This document shows, in pieces, positions 1 to 10,749 of a stretch of DNA of 64,000 nt. Under the pieces are notes generated by a model. It was not told the DNA's origin. It saw nothing but the letters and a program-made list of their open reading frames with translations, and did not search any database. The stretch's first letter is position 1. The number at the start of each line of letters is the position of its first letter. Position numbers and translations under genes: made by a program. Source of the DNA: Pomphorhynchus laevis (lineage: Eukaryota > Acanthocephala > Palaeacanthocephala > Echinorhynchida > Pomphorhynchidae); the NCBI GenBank assembly GCA_012934845.2, contig WNNJ02001901.1, forward strand, positions 1 to 64,000. Direction: 5' to 3'.

Positions 1-530
1 ATATTATATTAATATATTATATTATAATATAATATAATATATTAATATTATAATATTATAATATCATATACGAAAACAATCTCAATGAATAGTATCAATA
101 AAAGTAGAATATTTGCACTGCAATTTTTATTGCAGTGGAATTACTGAGAAATTTAAAAATTTTAATAAAATATAAAGAGTTAAAATTTTTAATAAAAAAA
201 ATTATTTTTATATTTTTATTAATATAATTTTTATTAAATGTAATTACAATTAATGCCGATTTAAAATACACTTAATAAAGCGATTCTAGTATTAAATAAA
301 AATGTCATTATGTGACATTTTAATATCATATATATTAAAACAATATATATGCCTGCCTCAGGTTTGACTTAAAATCCCTAGTTTTTTATGTATTATGTTT
401 ATAAATAAGATGCGCGAAAGAAATCAAAATGCGTTTGATAATTTTATTAATATATATGAAATCCCAAATATATCCTAGGCGGCGTTATATATAGAACCCA
501 TCCGTGCACTACTATTATATATATTAAATA
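1..530. other. AT-rich DNA without a gene
   Basis: Very AT-rich, with ATATTATA-type low-complexity sequence in the first 60 bases. I see no coding frame, RNA gene or clear repeat boundary. Confidence 0.6.
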
Positions 531-1015
531 GTTGCTAGGTCACAAATGGTGACTTTCGCATTGAAAACCAACCACAGAATCTTTCCTTCATGATATCCAA
601 TTTCATACACCGAAACTACTAACGGCATCATGACCACAGCCGTTTTCGCTTTGCCCGCTTTTCGCCACACGTTGGTAGCCCCGGGCTCGTCAGAAGGCTG
701 ACTACCAACTCTTCTCCTTTTGAAATTTGACTTAGCCGAGATTCGAACTGTCGCTCTCCGTACTTGGCATGCGCTCTTGACTGCTAGGCTACGAATCCAG
801 GATTACCATATTTCACACAGTATATGAAACCTTCCATCATGATCTCCAGAAACTCCATTGTCCGAGATGCTCTCTGGCATGCTTATTATAGATTGTTTCG
901 TACGGGATCATGAAGATTGATTGAAATCGAGATTGGTGATCCTTTGATAGATGCTTATTTATCTATTGAATAGTTGCTAGGTCACACAAAGTGATTTTCG
1001 CATTGAAAATATGTT
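531..1015 (-). repeat. Dispersed repeat R1, copy 1 (about 440-bp unit with tRNA-like head)
   Basis: The block starting TTGCTAGGTCAC recurs near 973, giving a unit of about 440 bp. The same segments occur in rotated order at 4980-5425, so the two copies look like circular permutations of one tandem unit. On the minus strand the unit has a tRNA-like stretch, then a body with the hairpin arms GTTGGTAG and CTACCAAC around CTGACGA and a CCCGGG motif. The tRNA-like head suggests a SINE; the permutation suggests a tandem-unit origin instead. Confidence 0.6.
728..799 (-). repeat. tRNA-like SINE head
   Basis: Minus strand carries an A-box-like TAGCCTAGCAGTCAAGAG and, about 35 nt on, a B-box-like AGTTCGAATC, the spacing of an RNA polymerase III internal promoter. 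A clean acceptor stem and anticodon arm are not evident, so this is a tRNA-derived retroposon head rather than a tRNA gene. Confidence 0.55.
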
Positions 1016-1146
1016 CGATTCAAAAACTTACCCACATATATATTCGAGACATCTGATTAAGCTGCGATCCTGGATCTGTAACAGATTCGATCATATAGTT
1101 GAAATTAAATAAGGAAAACCGGAAAATTCGACGAAAAGTTTGTTTT

Positions 1147-1181
1147 CTTGACGTTTCGCCCTTCTAGGGCGAAACGTCAAG
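1147..1181. repeat. Perfect 16-bp palindrome with GAAACGTC motif
   Basis: Two perfect 16-bp arms separated by 3 nt. Each arm carries the GGGCGAAACGTC string, resembling the CGAAAC segment of PLE-associated hammerheads. It lies just upstream of the PLE relic at 1203-1981, so it probably marks an element boundary or an inverted junction of two pseudo-LTR ends. Confidence 0.7.
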
Positions 1182-1202
1182 CGGAATATTATTTATAACG
1201 AA

Positions 1203-1981
1203 GCCTTGCGGATTAGGCGCCTTTGCTCTACATTCAGAGATTTTGAACTTGAATTAAAAAATATCAAAAATCAACTCATAAGTCGTGGTTATTCGGCGGC
1301 AATGATTGAGACATAGCTAAATGCCGTGCGTCGCATATCTAGATCTAACGCATTGATCCCACGAAAAGATCCACACGTTCAACAGATTCTACAATTCTGT
1401 ATATGCCATACCACCCAATCTTAGACGGAGCAGAATCTAAAATAAATGCATTGATTCGAAATATATGTCAACACCGAATAAATAAGAGCCATAATTACAT
1501 TCAAATTGCCTCCGAACCTAAGTAATATAATTAGCCGACGTAAGGATACAGTTGAATGCACTAAGTGTAATGATAAACGCAGCAAAATGTGTGTCGTAAT
1601 ACAAACTGCAAAGCTGTGAAAAGTACCGTCACACAGGGATTTGTACCTGTAATTTCAAACAGTAACTATAAAACACCAAATGTTGTTTAGGTCGGCATGT
1701 GTAATTTATGTGGAAAGCAGTATGTCGGCCAAAGTAAACTGGGTTTGGCACGTCGTTTAAATATGCGTCGATCGCACTTTCATACCAAAAATATCACAGA
1801 TGACGCAGTAAAACATTCAATCGTACACGATGAAATAGATTGCATGAAATATGTAGTGATAGCGAGCGGTGTCGCCTGCGAAAAGCAAAGATTGAGATTG
1901 GAGGCAGCGACAATGGGAAGACTACATACAGAGGAAGACATCGGATGCAATCCAGATAATTACTATAAAGAACCAGGATGA
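1203..1981 (+). pseudogene. PLE relic: RT C-terminus and GIY-YIG endonuclease
   Basis: PLE polymerases join a telomerase-like RT to a GIY-YIG nuclease used in retrotransposition. From 1203 broken frames read RRLCSTF and SRGYSA, the usual C-terminal RT/linker pattern. An open 94-codon stretch (1697-1981) holds the GIY-YIG core: MCNLCGKQYVGQS with the YVG half of the motif, then LARRLNMRRSHF in place of the R..H helix, and a later EKQRL helix. RT catalytic motifs are absent, stops interrupt the upstream part, and the element is 5'-truncated. The C-terminal nuclease fits canonical Penelope/Neptune-type elements. Confidence 0.75.
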
Positions 1982-2208
1982 GTAAGGAAGAAGTTTTTAA
2001 TTCTATATTTTATTTTTTAAACAATTGAATTGTGTACATCTAGACATTGTTGTTGTGCTTTTTGTTATAGATTGAAAAAGGCAGAAACGTCTTAAATCCT
2101 CTTTGCACGTTTTTTAACCCATAATTTATGATAGTTGAATATATATACATATAATTGTAGATGTTGCCGAAAACCGAAGTTCGATTACAAGTAGAGCACA
2201 CTTCCTTA

Positions 2209-2287
2209 TCACTCCTAGACAAGCTGATGGTAGCCGGCAGCACTCATCAGTAGGGTGAACTACCATCAGTCGTTTCAACTGCCTTGT
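2209..2287 (-). ncRNA. Hammerhead-like motif, family A, isolated minus-strand copy
   Basis: On the minus strand: TTGAAAC, one stem III arm, CCTA, CTGATGA, GTGCTGCC, the second stem III arm, then GTCTAGG. The stem II partner has decayed from GGCAGCC to GGCAGTT. See the copy at 33716-33790 for the full structure. Confidence 0.65.
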
Positions 2288-2320
2288 GATTTATTAAAAA
2301 GGCATTTATACTTACTATAT

Positions 2321-2527
2321 AATAAGAGTTTCGTTTAAATCGGCATTGCTCGAGATTGCGATTAGCAATTCTTTCCATATGTTTGTGTAGGTGTTTGAAT
2401 CGAGCATATTCTTTAGCCTGCAAACTTTGAGATTGCTAATCGCAATCTCGAGTGATTGCTAATCGCAATCTCGAGTGATTGCTAATCGTAATCTCGAGCA
2501 ATACTGATTCAAACGAAACTCTTATTA
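2321..2527. repeat. Foldback element with nested palindromic tandem repeats
   Basis: Arms of about 50 bp (2321-2371 and 2477-2527) are near-perfect reverse complements. Between them a 23-bp motif that is itself an imperfect palindrome (GAGATTGC..GCAATCTC) is repeated three times. This looks like a small non-autonomous inverted-repeat element; no coding capacity. Confidence 0.7.
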
Positions 2528-2693
2528 CATAGAAAGAATCGATCTACTCAATCTCGGTTTCTTACAGTCAAGCATCCGAAAGTTTGATCCTCTGGTTGGT
2601 AATGATGGTCTGCATTCAAATTGTAGGATTTAAGAGCTAACACCACCTACAATTTAAGCTAGATGTCGGAAATGCATTTTCACAATGTCACAG

Positions 2694-2770
2694 AGGCAGC
2701 CGAAACGGCGTGTGATAGTTCATCTTACTGACGATGGCTGCCGGCTATCACCTGACCGTCTAGGAGTGAC
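2694..2770 (+). ncRNA. Hammerhead-like motif, family A, diverged copy
   Basis: Order GGCAGCC-GAAA-CGG..GTGATAG-TCTTA-CTGACGA-..GCTGCC-CTATCAC..CCG-TC-TAGGA. Position 7 of the core is C, which hammerheads tolerate. Relative to the 34-kb copies, the distal stem III (GTGATAG/CTATCAC) and its base (CGG/CCG) have changed on both sides, and stem I keeps pairing through a G-U. Such compensatory change indicates a selected RNA structure. Confidence 0.7.
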
Positions 2771-2811
2771 GAAAGTTTGCAGTCTAGAGAACATGCTCGA
2801 TTCAAACACCT

Positions 2812-3306
2812 ATATATAATATTCAAGGTAGTAAATAGCCAAAAATTATTTTACTACTATAAACACTAGAAAAAAACAGAGACTTTTATTTAAAACGTTT
2901 CGTCCGGATCTAGGACTTTTCAATCTGAAAAATACAGTAATTAGAGTCATAAAATCTGAAAATAAACGGTGGTATCGTGGCATTTGACACGATTGCTTCA
3001 CATATTGTGTTATAGCGGGCAATGTCGATGAAAAAGTCATCCGCAAAAAAATAAGAACAACAGTGGATAGGTCAATTGATGTGCGACAAAGGAAAAGGTA
3101 TCAATATAGAACTCCTAATTTTCGCGACCAGATTAATTATATACAGATAAAGTTTATTTTTAGATTTTATGACTCTAATTACTGTATTTTTTCAGAATGA
3201 AAATGTCCTAGATTCGGACGAAACGTTTTAAATAAAAGTCTCTGTTTTTGCTAGTGTTTGTAGTAGTAAAATAATTTTTGGCTATTTACTACCTTGGATA
3301 TTATAT
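2812..3306. repeat. Inverted-repeat element with about 150-bp arms
   Basis: 2812-2960 and 3165-3306 are near-identical reverse complements around about 200 bp of unrelated sequence. Each arm contains GTCC-N7-GGAC-GAAACG, the stem II/GAAA half of a hammerhead, with the CUGAUGA half degraded. It may be a foldback element or two PLE termini in inverted orientation. Confidence 0.7.
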
Positions 3307-3414
3307 ACCTGAACCCAATGGAGAGTCCTAGCAGGCAGTGTAACAAGTTTAGTCCTTACCAAGGAGAAAGCTATTACTATATATACAATATAATTTGTTG
3401 TTACACTTGCTCTG

Positions 3415-3715
3415 GGACACAATTGTGTACTCGTAAATAAATCACTATGTTTTCCTCATGAAGAGGCATAAACACCAGGCAGCATTCTATATATACTCAT
3501 CAGACTTAGAAATAGAACCGAATTATTCTTGCATTATTTAAAGTCACTACGTATGCCCAATCATCCTATGTGTGACGACAAACTTCAACAACGGTATACG
3601 CGTTTCGCTCTAACGGAGCTCATCAGTACCGTGACTTTAATAATCATCCATAGACACCTTAACACACGCTTAAACAATGTCTAAAGCTCGAAAAACAGAA
3701 TTACCCTTAACCTGA
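3415..3715 (-). repeat. Dispersed repeat B, copy 1 (PLE pseudo-LTR-like)
   Basis: About 300 bp also found at 32885-33160, 33300-33530 and 36425-36720. It contains TGTGTGACGACAAACTTC and a minus-strand compact hammerhead-like motif. Its repeated association with PLE fragments suggests a PLE pseudo-LTR or a derived non-autonomous repeat. Confidence 0.7.
3591..3658 (-). ncRNA. Compact hammerhead-like motif, family B, best copy
   Basis: Minus strand: GGTG-TC, about 26 nt, CTGATGA, GCTC-CGTTA-GAGC (stem II hairpin), GAAA, CGC. Stem II is perfect, and stem III is only 3 bp (CGC with GTG), as in minimal hammerheads of PLEs. GUC is the cleavage triplet. Stem I is weak (about 3 bp). The order is the conventional type I order, unlike family A. 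Confidence 0.7.
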
Positions 3716-3779
3716 ATCATCAGAGGTGTTGAAGTAATTCTTTACGCTTAATTTACGCTAAATTGTTAAATTGTGCATT

Positions 3780-4925
3780 TATTATCGTTTTTAGTAGCCT
3801 ATTTGCAAGAGATGCGACTGAAATATTCTTAACTGTTCTTCGAAATATACTCGTTTAGAACATATCCGTCGTATTCTTATAGCCTCATTGAAGATTATGT
3901 TGCGTTTGACTGAACGCGGATGACAGCTATATGCGTGAATGTGCAACAATGGGGATTCAGGTTTCCTATAAACGGACGTAGCATATTTATTGTTAGATCA
4001 GACTATCTCAACATCAAGAAAGTTTATTTTGTCGTTACTTTCAATAACATTCAAATGAATGCCTTCCATTACGTCAACACGTTCCCTCAAATGTAGCCAA
4101 GATTCCTTTGAATCTGGTATATGATGAATATATCGTCTATATAACAACAATAAAACGCCGGTTGTATGTTAGATTGTGAAAGCCAACGACGTTCCATGAA
4201 ATCCATAAATATAATAGCGTCAATGGGTGCAACAGGAGTGCCCATTGCCGTGCATTTTATCTGATGATACACCCTACCATGACACTGAAGTTAATTTTGG
4301 CGTAATATTATTTTTAAGGCAGATAATAGGAATTTTCTTTTACTTAGATGTACTTGTGATGACACTAATATTTGATCAACTGAAGAGGGCCGTTTTAGTT
4401 TCTATATTCGTATAAAACGATTCGACGTCTGCTGTTATTAGTAGCGCATTTATCGATAAACTATGTTTTATTTCTTCAAATTTCCTTAAAAAGTAAATTG
4501 TGTCGCTAATGTATGAGAGAACCATATGCAACAATTCTTTCAGTTCACGATCTACAAATCTGGATAGCATCTCTGTTAGTGTTACCAAGCATCTGACTAT
4601 TGGTTTACCGATAAACGGTCGTTGTGGCTTATGGACCTTTGGTATCATGTATAACTTACCTGGATGTTAATCGTTGGACTCAACTTATTCGCTTCCCCAG
4701 CGTCCAATTGTTTTCTATCAATAGCCGTATTGAGGAAATCGTTTAAGATAAAACACATCTGCAAATGGAGTATTAGTTATATGACAATATGTTATTGATT
4801 CACCTAATTGACGACGGCCTTCACTGCGTAATTTATGGATGTCCATACTACCGGCTGTGGGCGTTTGTCGGTTTTTGTTATTTGAACATCTGATCGTGAT
4901 TGTAATGAAGTTAGGCCTTTCGCTA
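3780..4925 (-). pseudogene. PLE reverse-transcriptase relic
   Basis: Minus-strand frames read, in order: a degraded DKGG-type motif (ITKTDKRPQ), the fingers motif IPKVHKPQRPFIGKPIV, LITADVESFYTNI (the catalytic DV.SLYTNI block), CTAMGTPVAP (matching Q.G.AMGT..AP) and CYIDDIFII, the catalytic Y-x-DD box. Two long frames (4648-4376 and 4272-4087) are joined by a frameshift. The PKIHK and AMGT signatures are specific to PLE RTs. No GIY-YIG domain is visible downstream, so this is an internal fragment. Confidence 0.85.
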
Positions 4926-4979
4926 ACGACTTGGAAATGTTGGATTTGAATTTATGTTTCTTGCCTGTTTATATTTCTC

Positions 4980-5425
4980 GCCCGGGTTCATCAGAAGGCT
5001 GACTACCAACTCTTCTCCTTTCCAAAATTTGACTCATTCAAGATTCGAGTAGTCGCTCTCCGCACTTGTCTTGCACTCTTGACTGCTAGGCAACGAATCC
5101 AAAATTGTCAGATTTCACACATCATATGAAACCTTCCATAATGATATCCAGAAACAGCATTGCCCGAGATGCTCTCTGGTATACTTATCATAGATTGTTT
5201 TGTATAAAATCATTAAGAATGATTGAAATCGGGCCTGGTACCTTGGATGAATGCTTAATTATCTATTGAATAGTTGCCAGATCACATAAGGTGACTTTCG
5301 CATTGAAAACTAGCTAAAGAATCCTACCTTCATGACTTCCAATTCAATACACCCTTACTACCAACGGCACCATTGCCACATCCGCTTTCGTTTAGCCCGC
5401 TTTCTGCCACATATTTGTAGCCATT
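4980..5425 (-). repeat. Dispersed repeat R1, copy 2 (rotated)
   Basis: Contains the parts of 531-1015 in rotated order: CCCGGG body with CTGATGA on the minus strand, tRNA-like head (minus strand, about 5030-5100, A box TTGCCTAGCAGTCAAGAG), then the TTTCACAC..ATCTATTGAATAG flank, then the GCATTGAAAAC segment. Confidence 0.6.
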
Positions 5426-5429
5426 TTAG

Positions 5430-6280
5430 AAAGGGCTACTAATATGTGAAAATTTACCTTTCAATTTCTCATTAAATTATGTTTAGAATGTCACAGTTTT
5501 GCACTGAGTAAATAAGTAATTAGCTAGAAACCCATAGCTATTATAGTGATGATCAAACTTTTAAATAAATTTATATTTTTATCAATTCTAAAATAATAAA
5601 AACTCACTTTAACTATTTCAAAGGACGCGTTATCGTATCGTATTTTTATAATCTTCTTAAAGTGACACTATTTATGTGCAGTGGATCGGTTTGTGATTTT
5701 TTAACTAATTTTCACATTACCGTCAATTTTTCAAAATACCAAAAATACAGAACACTAAACAAAAAGTCAACATGCTCGCTAAATTTTGTCATGTTGTATT
5801 GATTCACCACATTGTGTACATATGACATATACTCAGTTTCACGGGTACCTAAAAAATGAAGTTATTACTCAATGTACTTTATGTATGGCAAACATATAAT
5901 GTATATTCTTGTGTAAATAGTACAATTTTTGAATGAACAGGGATAAACTAAAAATTTTGATTGCCTTTTGATACTAATTGTTCAAACATTTAGATTAACG
6001 AGCTAAAAATTTTAAAGTGAAAAAAGCAAAATGAAAAATATACTCAAAAAAGAAAATAAATCAGTCCTGCGTTTAAATAGACACGAAGAAAGATCTGTCT
6101 TTTTTTCGTTCCAGATGATTGGGAAAACCGATAAATTATCGAACTATTAATTCATATTTAATTAATAGATTCAATCTATTAAACCGTTTCATTTGGTTAT
6201 AACAAATGAAATTTGCTAATGTAAACGATAAGTTTTCCTAAGTTAGAACATCAAAGGTGCATTTAAATTGAAAATACCAA
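5430..6280. other. AT-rich DNA without a gene
   Basis: No coding frame or repeat family recognised. Confidence 0.5.
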
Positions 6281-6284
6281 TTAA

Positions 6285-6690
6285 AGATAGTACAAAGATT
6301 AAAGGAAGAAGCAACAAATATAAAAGGAAGGTAATAACTAACAAAGGTCAAATAAAGTGGAGACCAACAAAGATCAAAAAGTATAAAATAACAAAGACCA
6401 GATAAAGAACCAATCAACAAATATCAAAGAAGTACAAACAAAGAACAAACGAATTATCAATCAACAAATATGAAACAATAAAGAAATTAACGAATAACAA
6501 ATATTAAAGAAAGTATAAACAAATATCAAATAAAGTACTAGCAAACAAAGATCAAAGGAAGTACTAGCCAACAAAGATCAAAGGAAGTACTAGCAAACAA
6601 AGATCAAAGGAAGTAGTGCCAACACCAAAATATCAAAGGAAGTGTCAACAACCAAAGATATAAAGAAGGTATAAAAATACAAAGATATTA
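6285..6690 (+). repeat. Degenerate purine-rich tandem repeat
   Basis: About 20 degenerate iterations of AACAAAGATCAAAGGAAGTA. Between about 6535 and 6615, three units of about 29 bp are nearly identical. A short outlier patch is at 8860-8935, beyond the PLE relic, so that element may have inserted into a longer array. No protein-coding potential. Confidence 0.75.
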
Positions 6691-7196
6691 ATAATAAAGA
6701 TAAATTATTAAAACAATAAATAATTATTACAGATTTAATAAAATTTATATTTGAAATTAAAATTTAAAATATAAATCAATTTTTATGAATTAATAAATAA
6801 CAAACGATGTATCAGAATAAGGAATAGATTTCATCAGGATGAACTGCTATTCATTTCATTTAAATTGTATTAAATAGTATCTATTTAACTATTTAAATGA
6901 TTTTGAAGAAATACAATATCGTTACAAATGGTTGAAATTCTTAAAATTTTATTATATAATGTTTTGTATTAGATATTATAGTATGAATGAATGATCATGC
7001 AAAAATAGGTTTCTTGTAAATTTAAATATGGCATCTTTACGATATAAATATATTATATTTTTTATTGATGTTAATTTAATGTTCATATTTAAATATATAC
7101 CTTATTTATCATCAATATTAGTTTTATTAAAAAAGGCTACCTAAATAAGTTTTTTCACTTGTTGAATAAAAGTTATTAGAGTGCAACACGCATATA

Positions 7197-8745
7197 TCAT
7201 GAAAGTATCGAAACATATTTCATATCTTTATATAATTTAGATTTATTTTTTAAACAATTATGAACAAATTCATATTTTATAAAACTTAAAAACAAGTCAG
7301 CTATAATTGGGCTACTATTACCACTCATTGGAACACCTTTTACTTGTCTAAATATAGATGTCCCTACTTTTAAATAATTTTGATTTATCAAAATATTTAA
7401 GGATTCTATTAATTTAATTTTATCCATATATTTATATTAAAAACCGAATCATGGATTTTGAAGAATAATTCATTTTGCTTCTATGATATAATCAGACCAG
7501 TAAAAGTAATGCTAAATAAAATTCAAATAATTAAATAATTATAAATAATTAATAACTACAAAACATGAATGATTGTAATATAAGATTTTTTGATTGTAAT
7601 ATCATATTTTATTAAACTTAAAAATAAGTCAGCTATAATTGGGTTAATATTACCTTTTATTGAAACAACTTTTATCTGTATAAATATAGATGTCTTTACT
7701 TTTAAATACTTTTGATTTATCAAAATATTTAAGGATTCTATTAATTCAATTTTATCCATATATTTATATTTACTTGATAATTAAATTTTCTTAGATAGGC
7801 AGTATAATTATTATAACATATATATGTATATCTTTTTCCGAATATAAGATTAATTAATTTTACTAACGCTTCTTTAATATCTACTGAATCTAGATTTGTA
7901 TAAAGCGTACTAAAATCGTATGTATTTATGTTTTGAAAATTTATTCCTTTTGTCTATTCTAAAAATTCTTTTGTAGAATTAATACTGAAATAGTGTTTTA
8001 TACCAGTGTATAAAACTATCTTATTATCTTATATTTTACTATCTGATTCAACTTTAATACCCTTTTTAGCCATTATAGAACAATGACTTGTAATAATTGT
8101 TTCTAAATTTAAATCACTACATTCATATGTTGGATTTACATTTAAATCATTAGAATTAACCTCTTTCATTAGTGTATTATAATAAAGCGTTTTGTATATA
8201 AAGACAAAGTTATTACTAGCTTTATCAATAGTTGTTATTATATAGTTATGCTTTAATTTAGTAAGTTCTTTATACATATCTTTATTAATTTGATCTTTCC
8301 TTTTATAAATGTTTGTTATTTTTATTTTCTTTTTAATTTTATCTAATATATAATCTTTCTAAATGTTTATCTTAGATGTATTCGAGCTTTTACTATTAAT
8401 TAACTTATCAAAGTAAGCATATAAGTCATTATATAACAAACTGTAAATTTTAATTATGAGCTTACTAAAGTAATCATTTAAGTTATTATATAACGAATTG
8501 TAAATTTTATTGTTGTCGTTGTTATTATTATTTAATTTATATTTATCCCCTTTTGATAGCATTTTCATTAATCCACCATTTTCAAATAATTCTAGATTAT
8601 GAGTACATATATATTCATATATTTTATCAAAATTAGGATTTTCGCAATTGCATTCTGTTTCTATAATGTTTCTAATATCATCGTTAGTATCGCTTTTAAA
8701 TTCTAAATGATAATTACAAATTTTCCATTCTAAGAGCAGTAACAT
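7197..8745 (-). pseudogene. PLE reverse-transcriptase relic with an internal duplication
   Basis: Minus-strand pieces in order: ETECNC and NLELFENGGLMKMLSKGDKY; IITTIDKASNNFVFIYK (matching the DKG..VV box); INTYDFSTLYTNL (catalytic DF.TLYTN block); then twice over MDKI.LIESLNILINQ.YLKV followed by PIIADLFLS (the QG.PMG..SP.IADL block), at 7759-7556 and 7427-7197. Stops and frameshifts separate the pieces. The same RT family recurs at 27880-28400. The motif style resembles the PLE branch with an N-terminal GIY-YIG, as at 63.4 kb, but that domain is not visible here. Confidence 0.75.
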
Positions 8746-8749
8746 ACCT

Positions 8750-9570
8750 TATTTTAGGAATATAATTATTTAAATATATCTATATTTATACTAGCTATAA
8801 TATATACTACCTATATTTATACTATCTATACATTAATAAATACCAACTAACAAAGCACCAATCAACACTGATTAAAGGAATTATTTACTAATAAAGATCA
8901 AAGGAAGTACCAACAAAGTTCAAATAAAATAATAATAAATCAAATATTATTATAATTTAATATATTTTATATTAAATATATAAATATTCAATAAAAAATA
9001 TTAATATTAATATTTTAGATTAATTTTAATTCATAATTTATATATTATAATCAAATATTATTGCAATAACTCAAATAATTATATTTAGTATTAAATAATA
9101 ATATGGTTGATACTCTAATTAATATTAATATATTAATATATAAATATTAATATTTAATACTCTAATTTTTAAAGTCATTATTTATTTTGTACTAAAATCC
9201 TATTTATAATCGCTAATATTTTGTCTGCTGTGATTTGTTTTCAATGTAATTATTATCAATATCGTTAACCTCTTTTAATGGTTAAAATCTTAATATGCAT
9301 TATAGTTACATATATGACATTCTTTTTTGATTTATGTAATAAAATGTCTTATTATAAATGGACAATTTCTAAAGTGGTTCTAATTTTAAAATCGTAAGTA
9401 TTGAAATCCTTCTTTGCATTTAAATCATTTTTTGTAGGTAATGAAAAATTAATTACTTTGCATTGAAGAATTTATTTTGTATTAAAATCCTATTTAAAAT
9501 CGCTAATATTTTGTCTGCTGTGAATGTTCCCAATGTAATTATTATTAATGTCGTTATCAATGTAATTGTT
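8750..9570. other. AT-rich spacer
   Basis: Low-complexity A/T sequence with a patch of the CAAAGATCAAAGGAAG repeat near 8860-8935. A 45-bp block starting TTTATTTTGTA (about 9180) recurs near 9470 as a direct repeat. No gene seen. Confidence 0.5.
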
Positions 9571-9571
9571 A

Positions 9572-10522
9572 TCAATATACTGATTGCCGAGAGGAGCTTA
9601 ATCTTAATTTGGGTGCAGCAAAAATGACTTTTTGTGCAACTGATGGATTTAAGGTGATGCGTATGTAATGAGGCGTATTTTCATTTCTGACGATAATTCG
9701 AATGAACTTGGCGTTATGTACTTCTCCACTAAGTCCTAATTCGCTTAGAAGTAAGGGAACTTGCACTTTATCATTTTCATACGGAAGACCACGAACGATA
9801 AAATTTAACGCTCTCTGAGAATCACTCTTGATTGTTTTAAGAATGTCCGAATTTCTATTATCAGAGGTGGATACGTTCGATGTGGTTTGAAGGTAACGTA
9901 TTAACTGGTGGCGTACAGTAGAAGAAACCGCGGATTTGGCAATATGAGCAAACGTTATTGATGGTTGCAGGTTATATGTGCATTTGTAATGATGAATCCA
10001 ATGTTTTAGTACGAGGTATTGAATATGTGATTTAATCTGAGTGATATCAAATGATGGGGATGATTTTCCCAATAAGGAATTAATATGCATGACCTCTAAA
10101 TTTATTTGATTAATCTCTTTAAGAAATTGAGTAGAATTTAAGTCATTTTAGTTAATGACTAGATGTGTTGCACAAACAACAGCAAGCCTTTTGATAAAGA
10201 AAGCACGCGGTGAAACATCTAGGTAACCAAATTAAAATAAAATAGGGGTAATTAGAAGTGGCGAACTGAATATCATGTGAAGCACTTCGTCACGGTTGAG
10301 AGCAGGAATTGCTAGAATTGCGTTAGATGATTGTGCACTTTGGGATATAGATAACTGTTGAGATATTATATGATTGATGAGAGATGGGCCATGTCTATTC
10401 GAACATTGCGAAGCTAGGCAGTCAATAGAAGGATGGGGAGCACGGCAGCATACACAACTAGTGCAAATTGAAGAGAGATCATTACATAAACATAACCTTT
10501 TTACATCTTTTGACGATTTCAA
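9572..10522 (-). pseudogene. Non-LTR retrotransposon ORF1 relic (Cys-rich finger plus RRM-like domain)
   Basis: ORF1 proteins of LINEs bind element RNA. The upstream frame (10522-10232) has Cys/His spacing like a PHD-type finger (CLCN..C..CVCC..C..C..RHG). The downstream frame (10090-9572) has RALNFIVRGLPYEND, SELGLSGEV and later PKLRLS, the RRM-like fold of many CR1/L2/jockey-group ORF1 proteins. A gap with stops separates the frames, so the copy is dead. No EN or RT follows on the minus strand. It could derive from the LINE-B family seen at 53-55 kb, but no ORF1 is preserved there for comparison. Confidence 0.6.
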
Positions 10523-10749
10523 TGCTGATCCATATTCTATTGAGTCGTGAAATGTAAATATACTAATTATTTCGGTGTTATCGGAGACATATCTGCAAGT
10601 TGTTCTCCAACTGTTTGAATTGATTGTGATCAGTTTGTACTGCTTGTTTCCCAGGATTTAATTTCGAACGCGACTATCAGCTGTCGCATTTGTTAAAGAA
10701 CGATTTCGTTTCTTTGTGTACTTATTTGCTCCTAGCATTTAACAAAATT

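Noticed and set aside
661-730. Complete hammerhead in repeat R1
   Set aside because: CTGACGA and hairpin arms are there, but the nearest GAAA gives only a 3-bp stem II and stem I pairing fails after two base pairs.
728-799. Functional tRNA gene
   Set aside because: A and B boxes are recognisable but acceptor and anticodon stems do not pair well, and a second copy lies in the same repeat.
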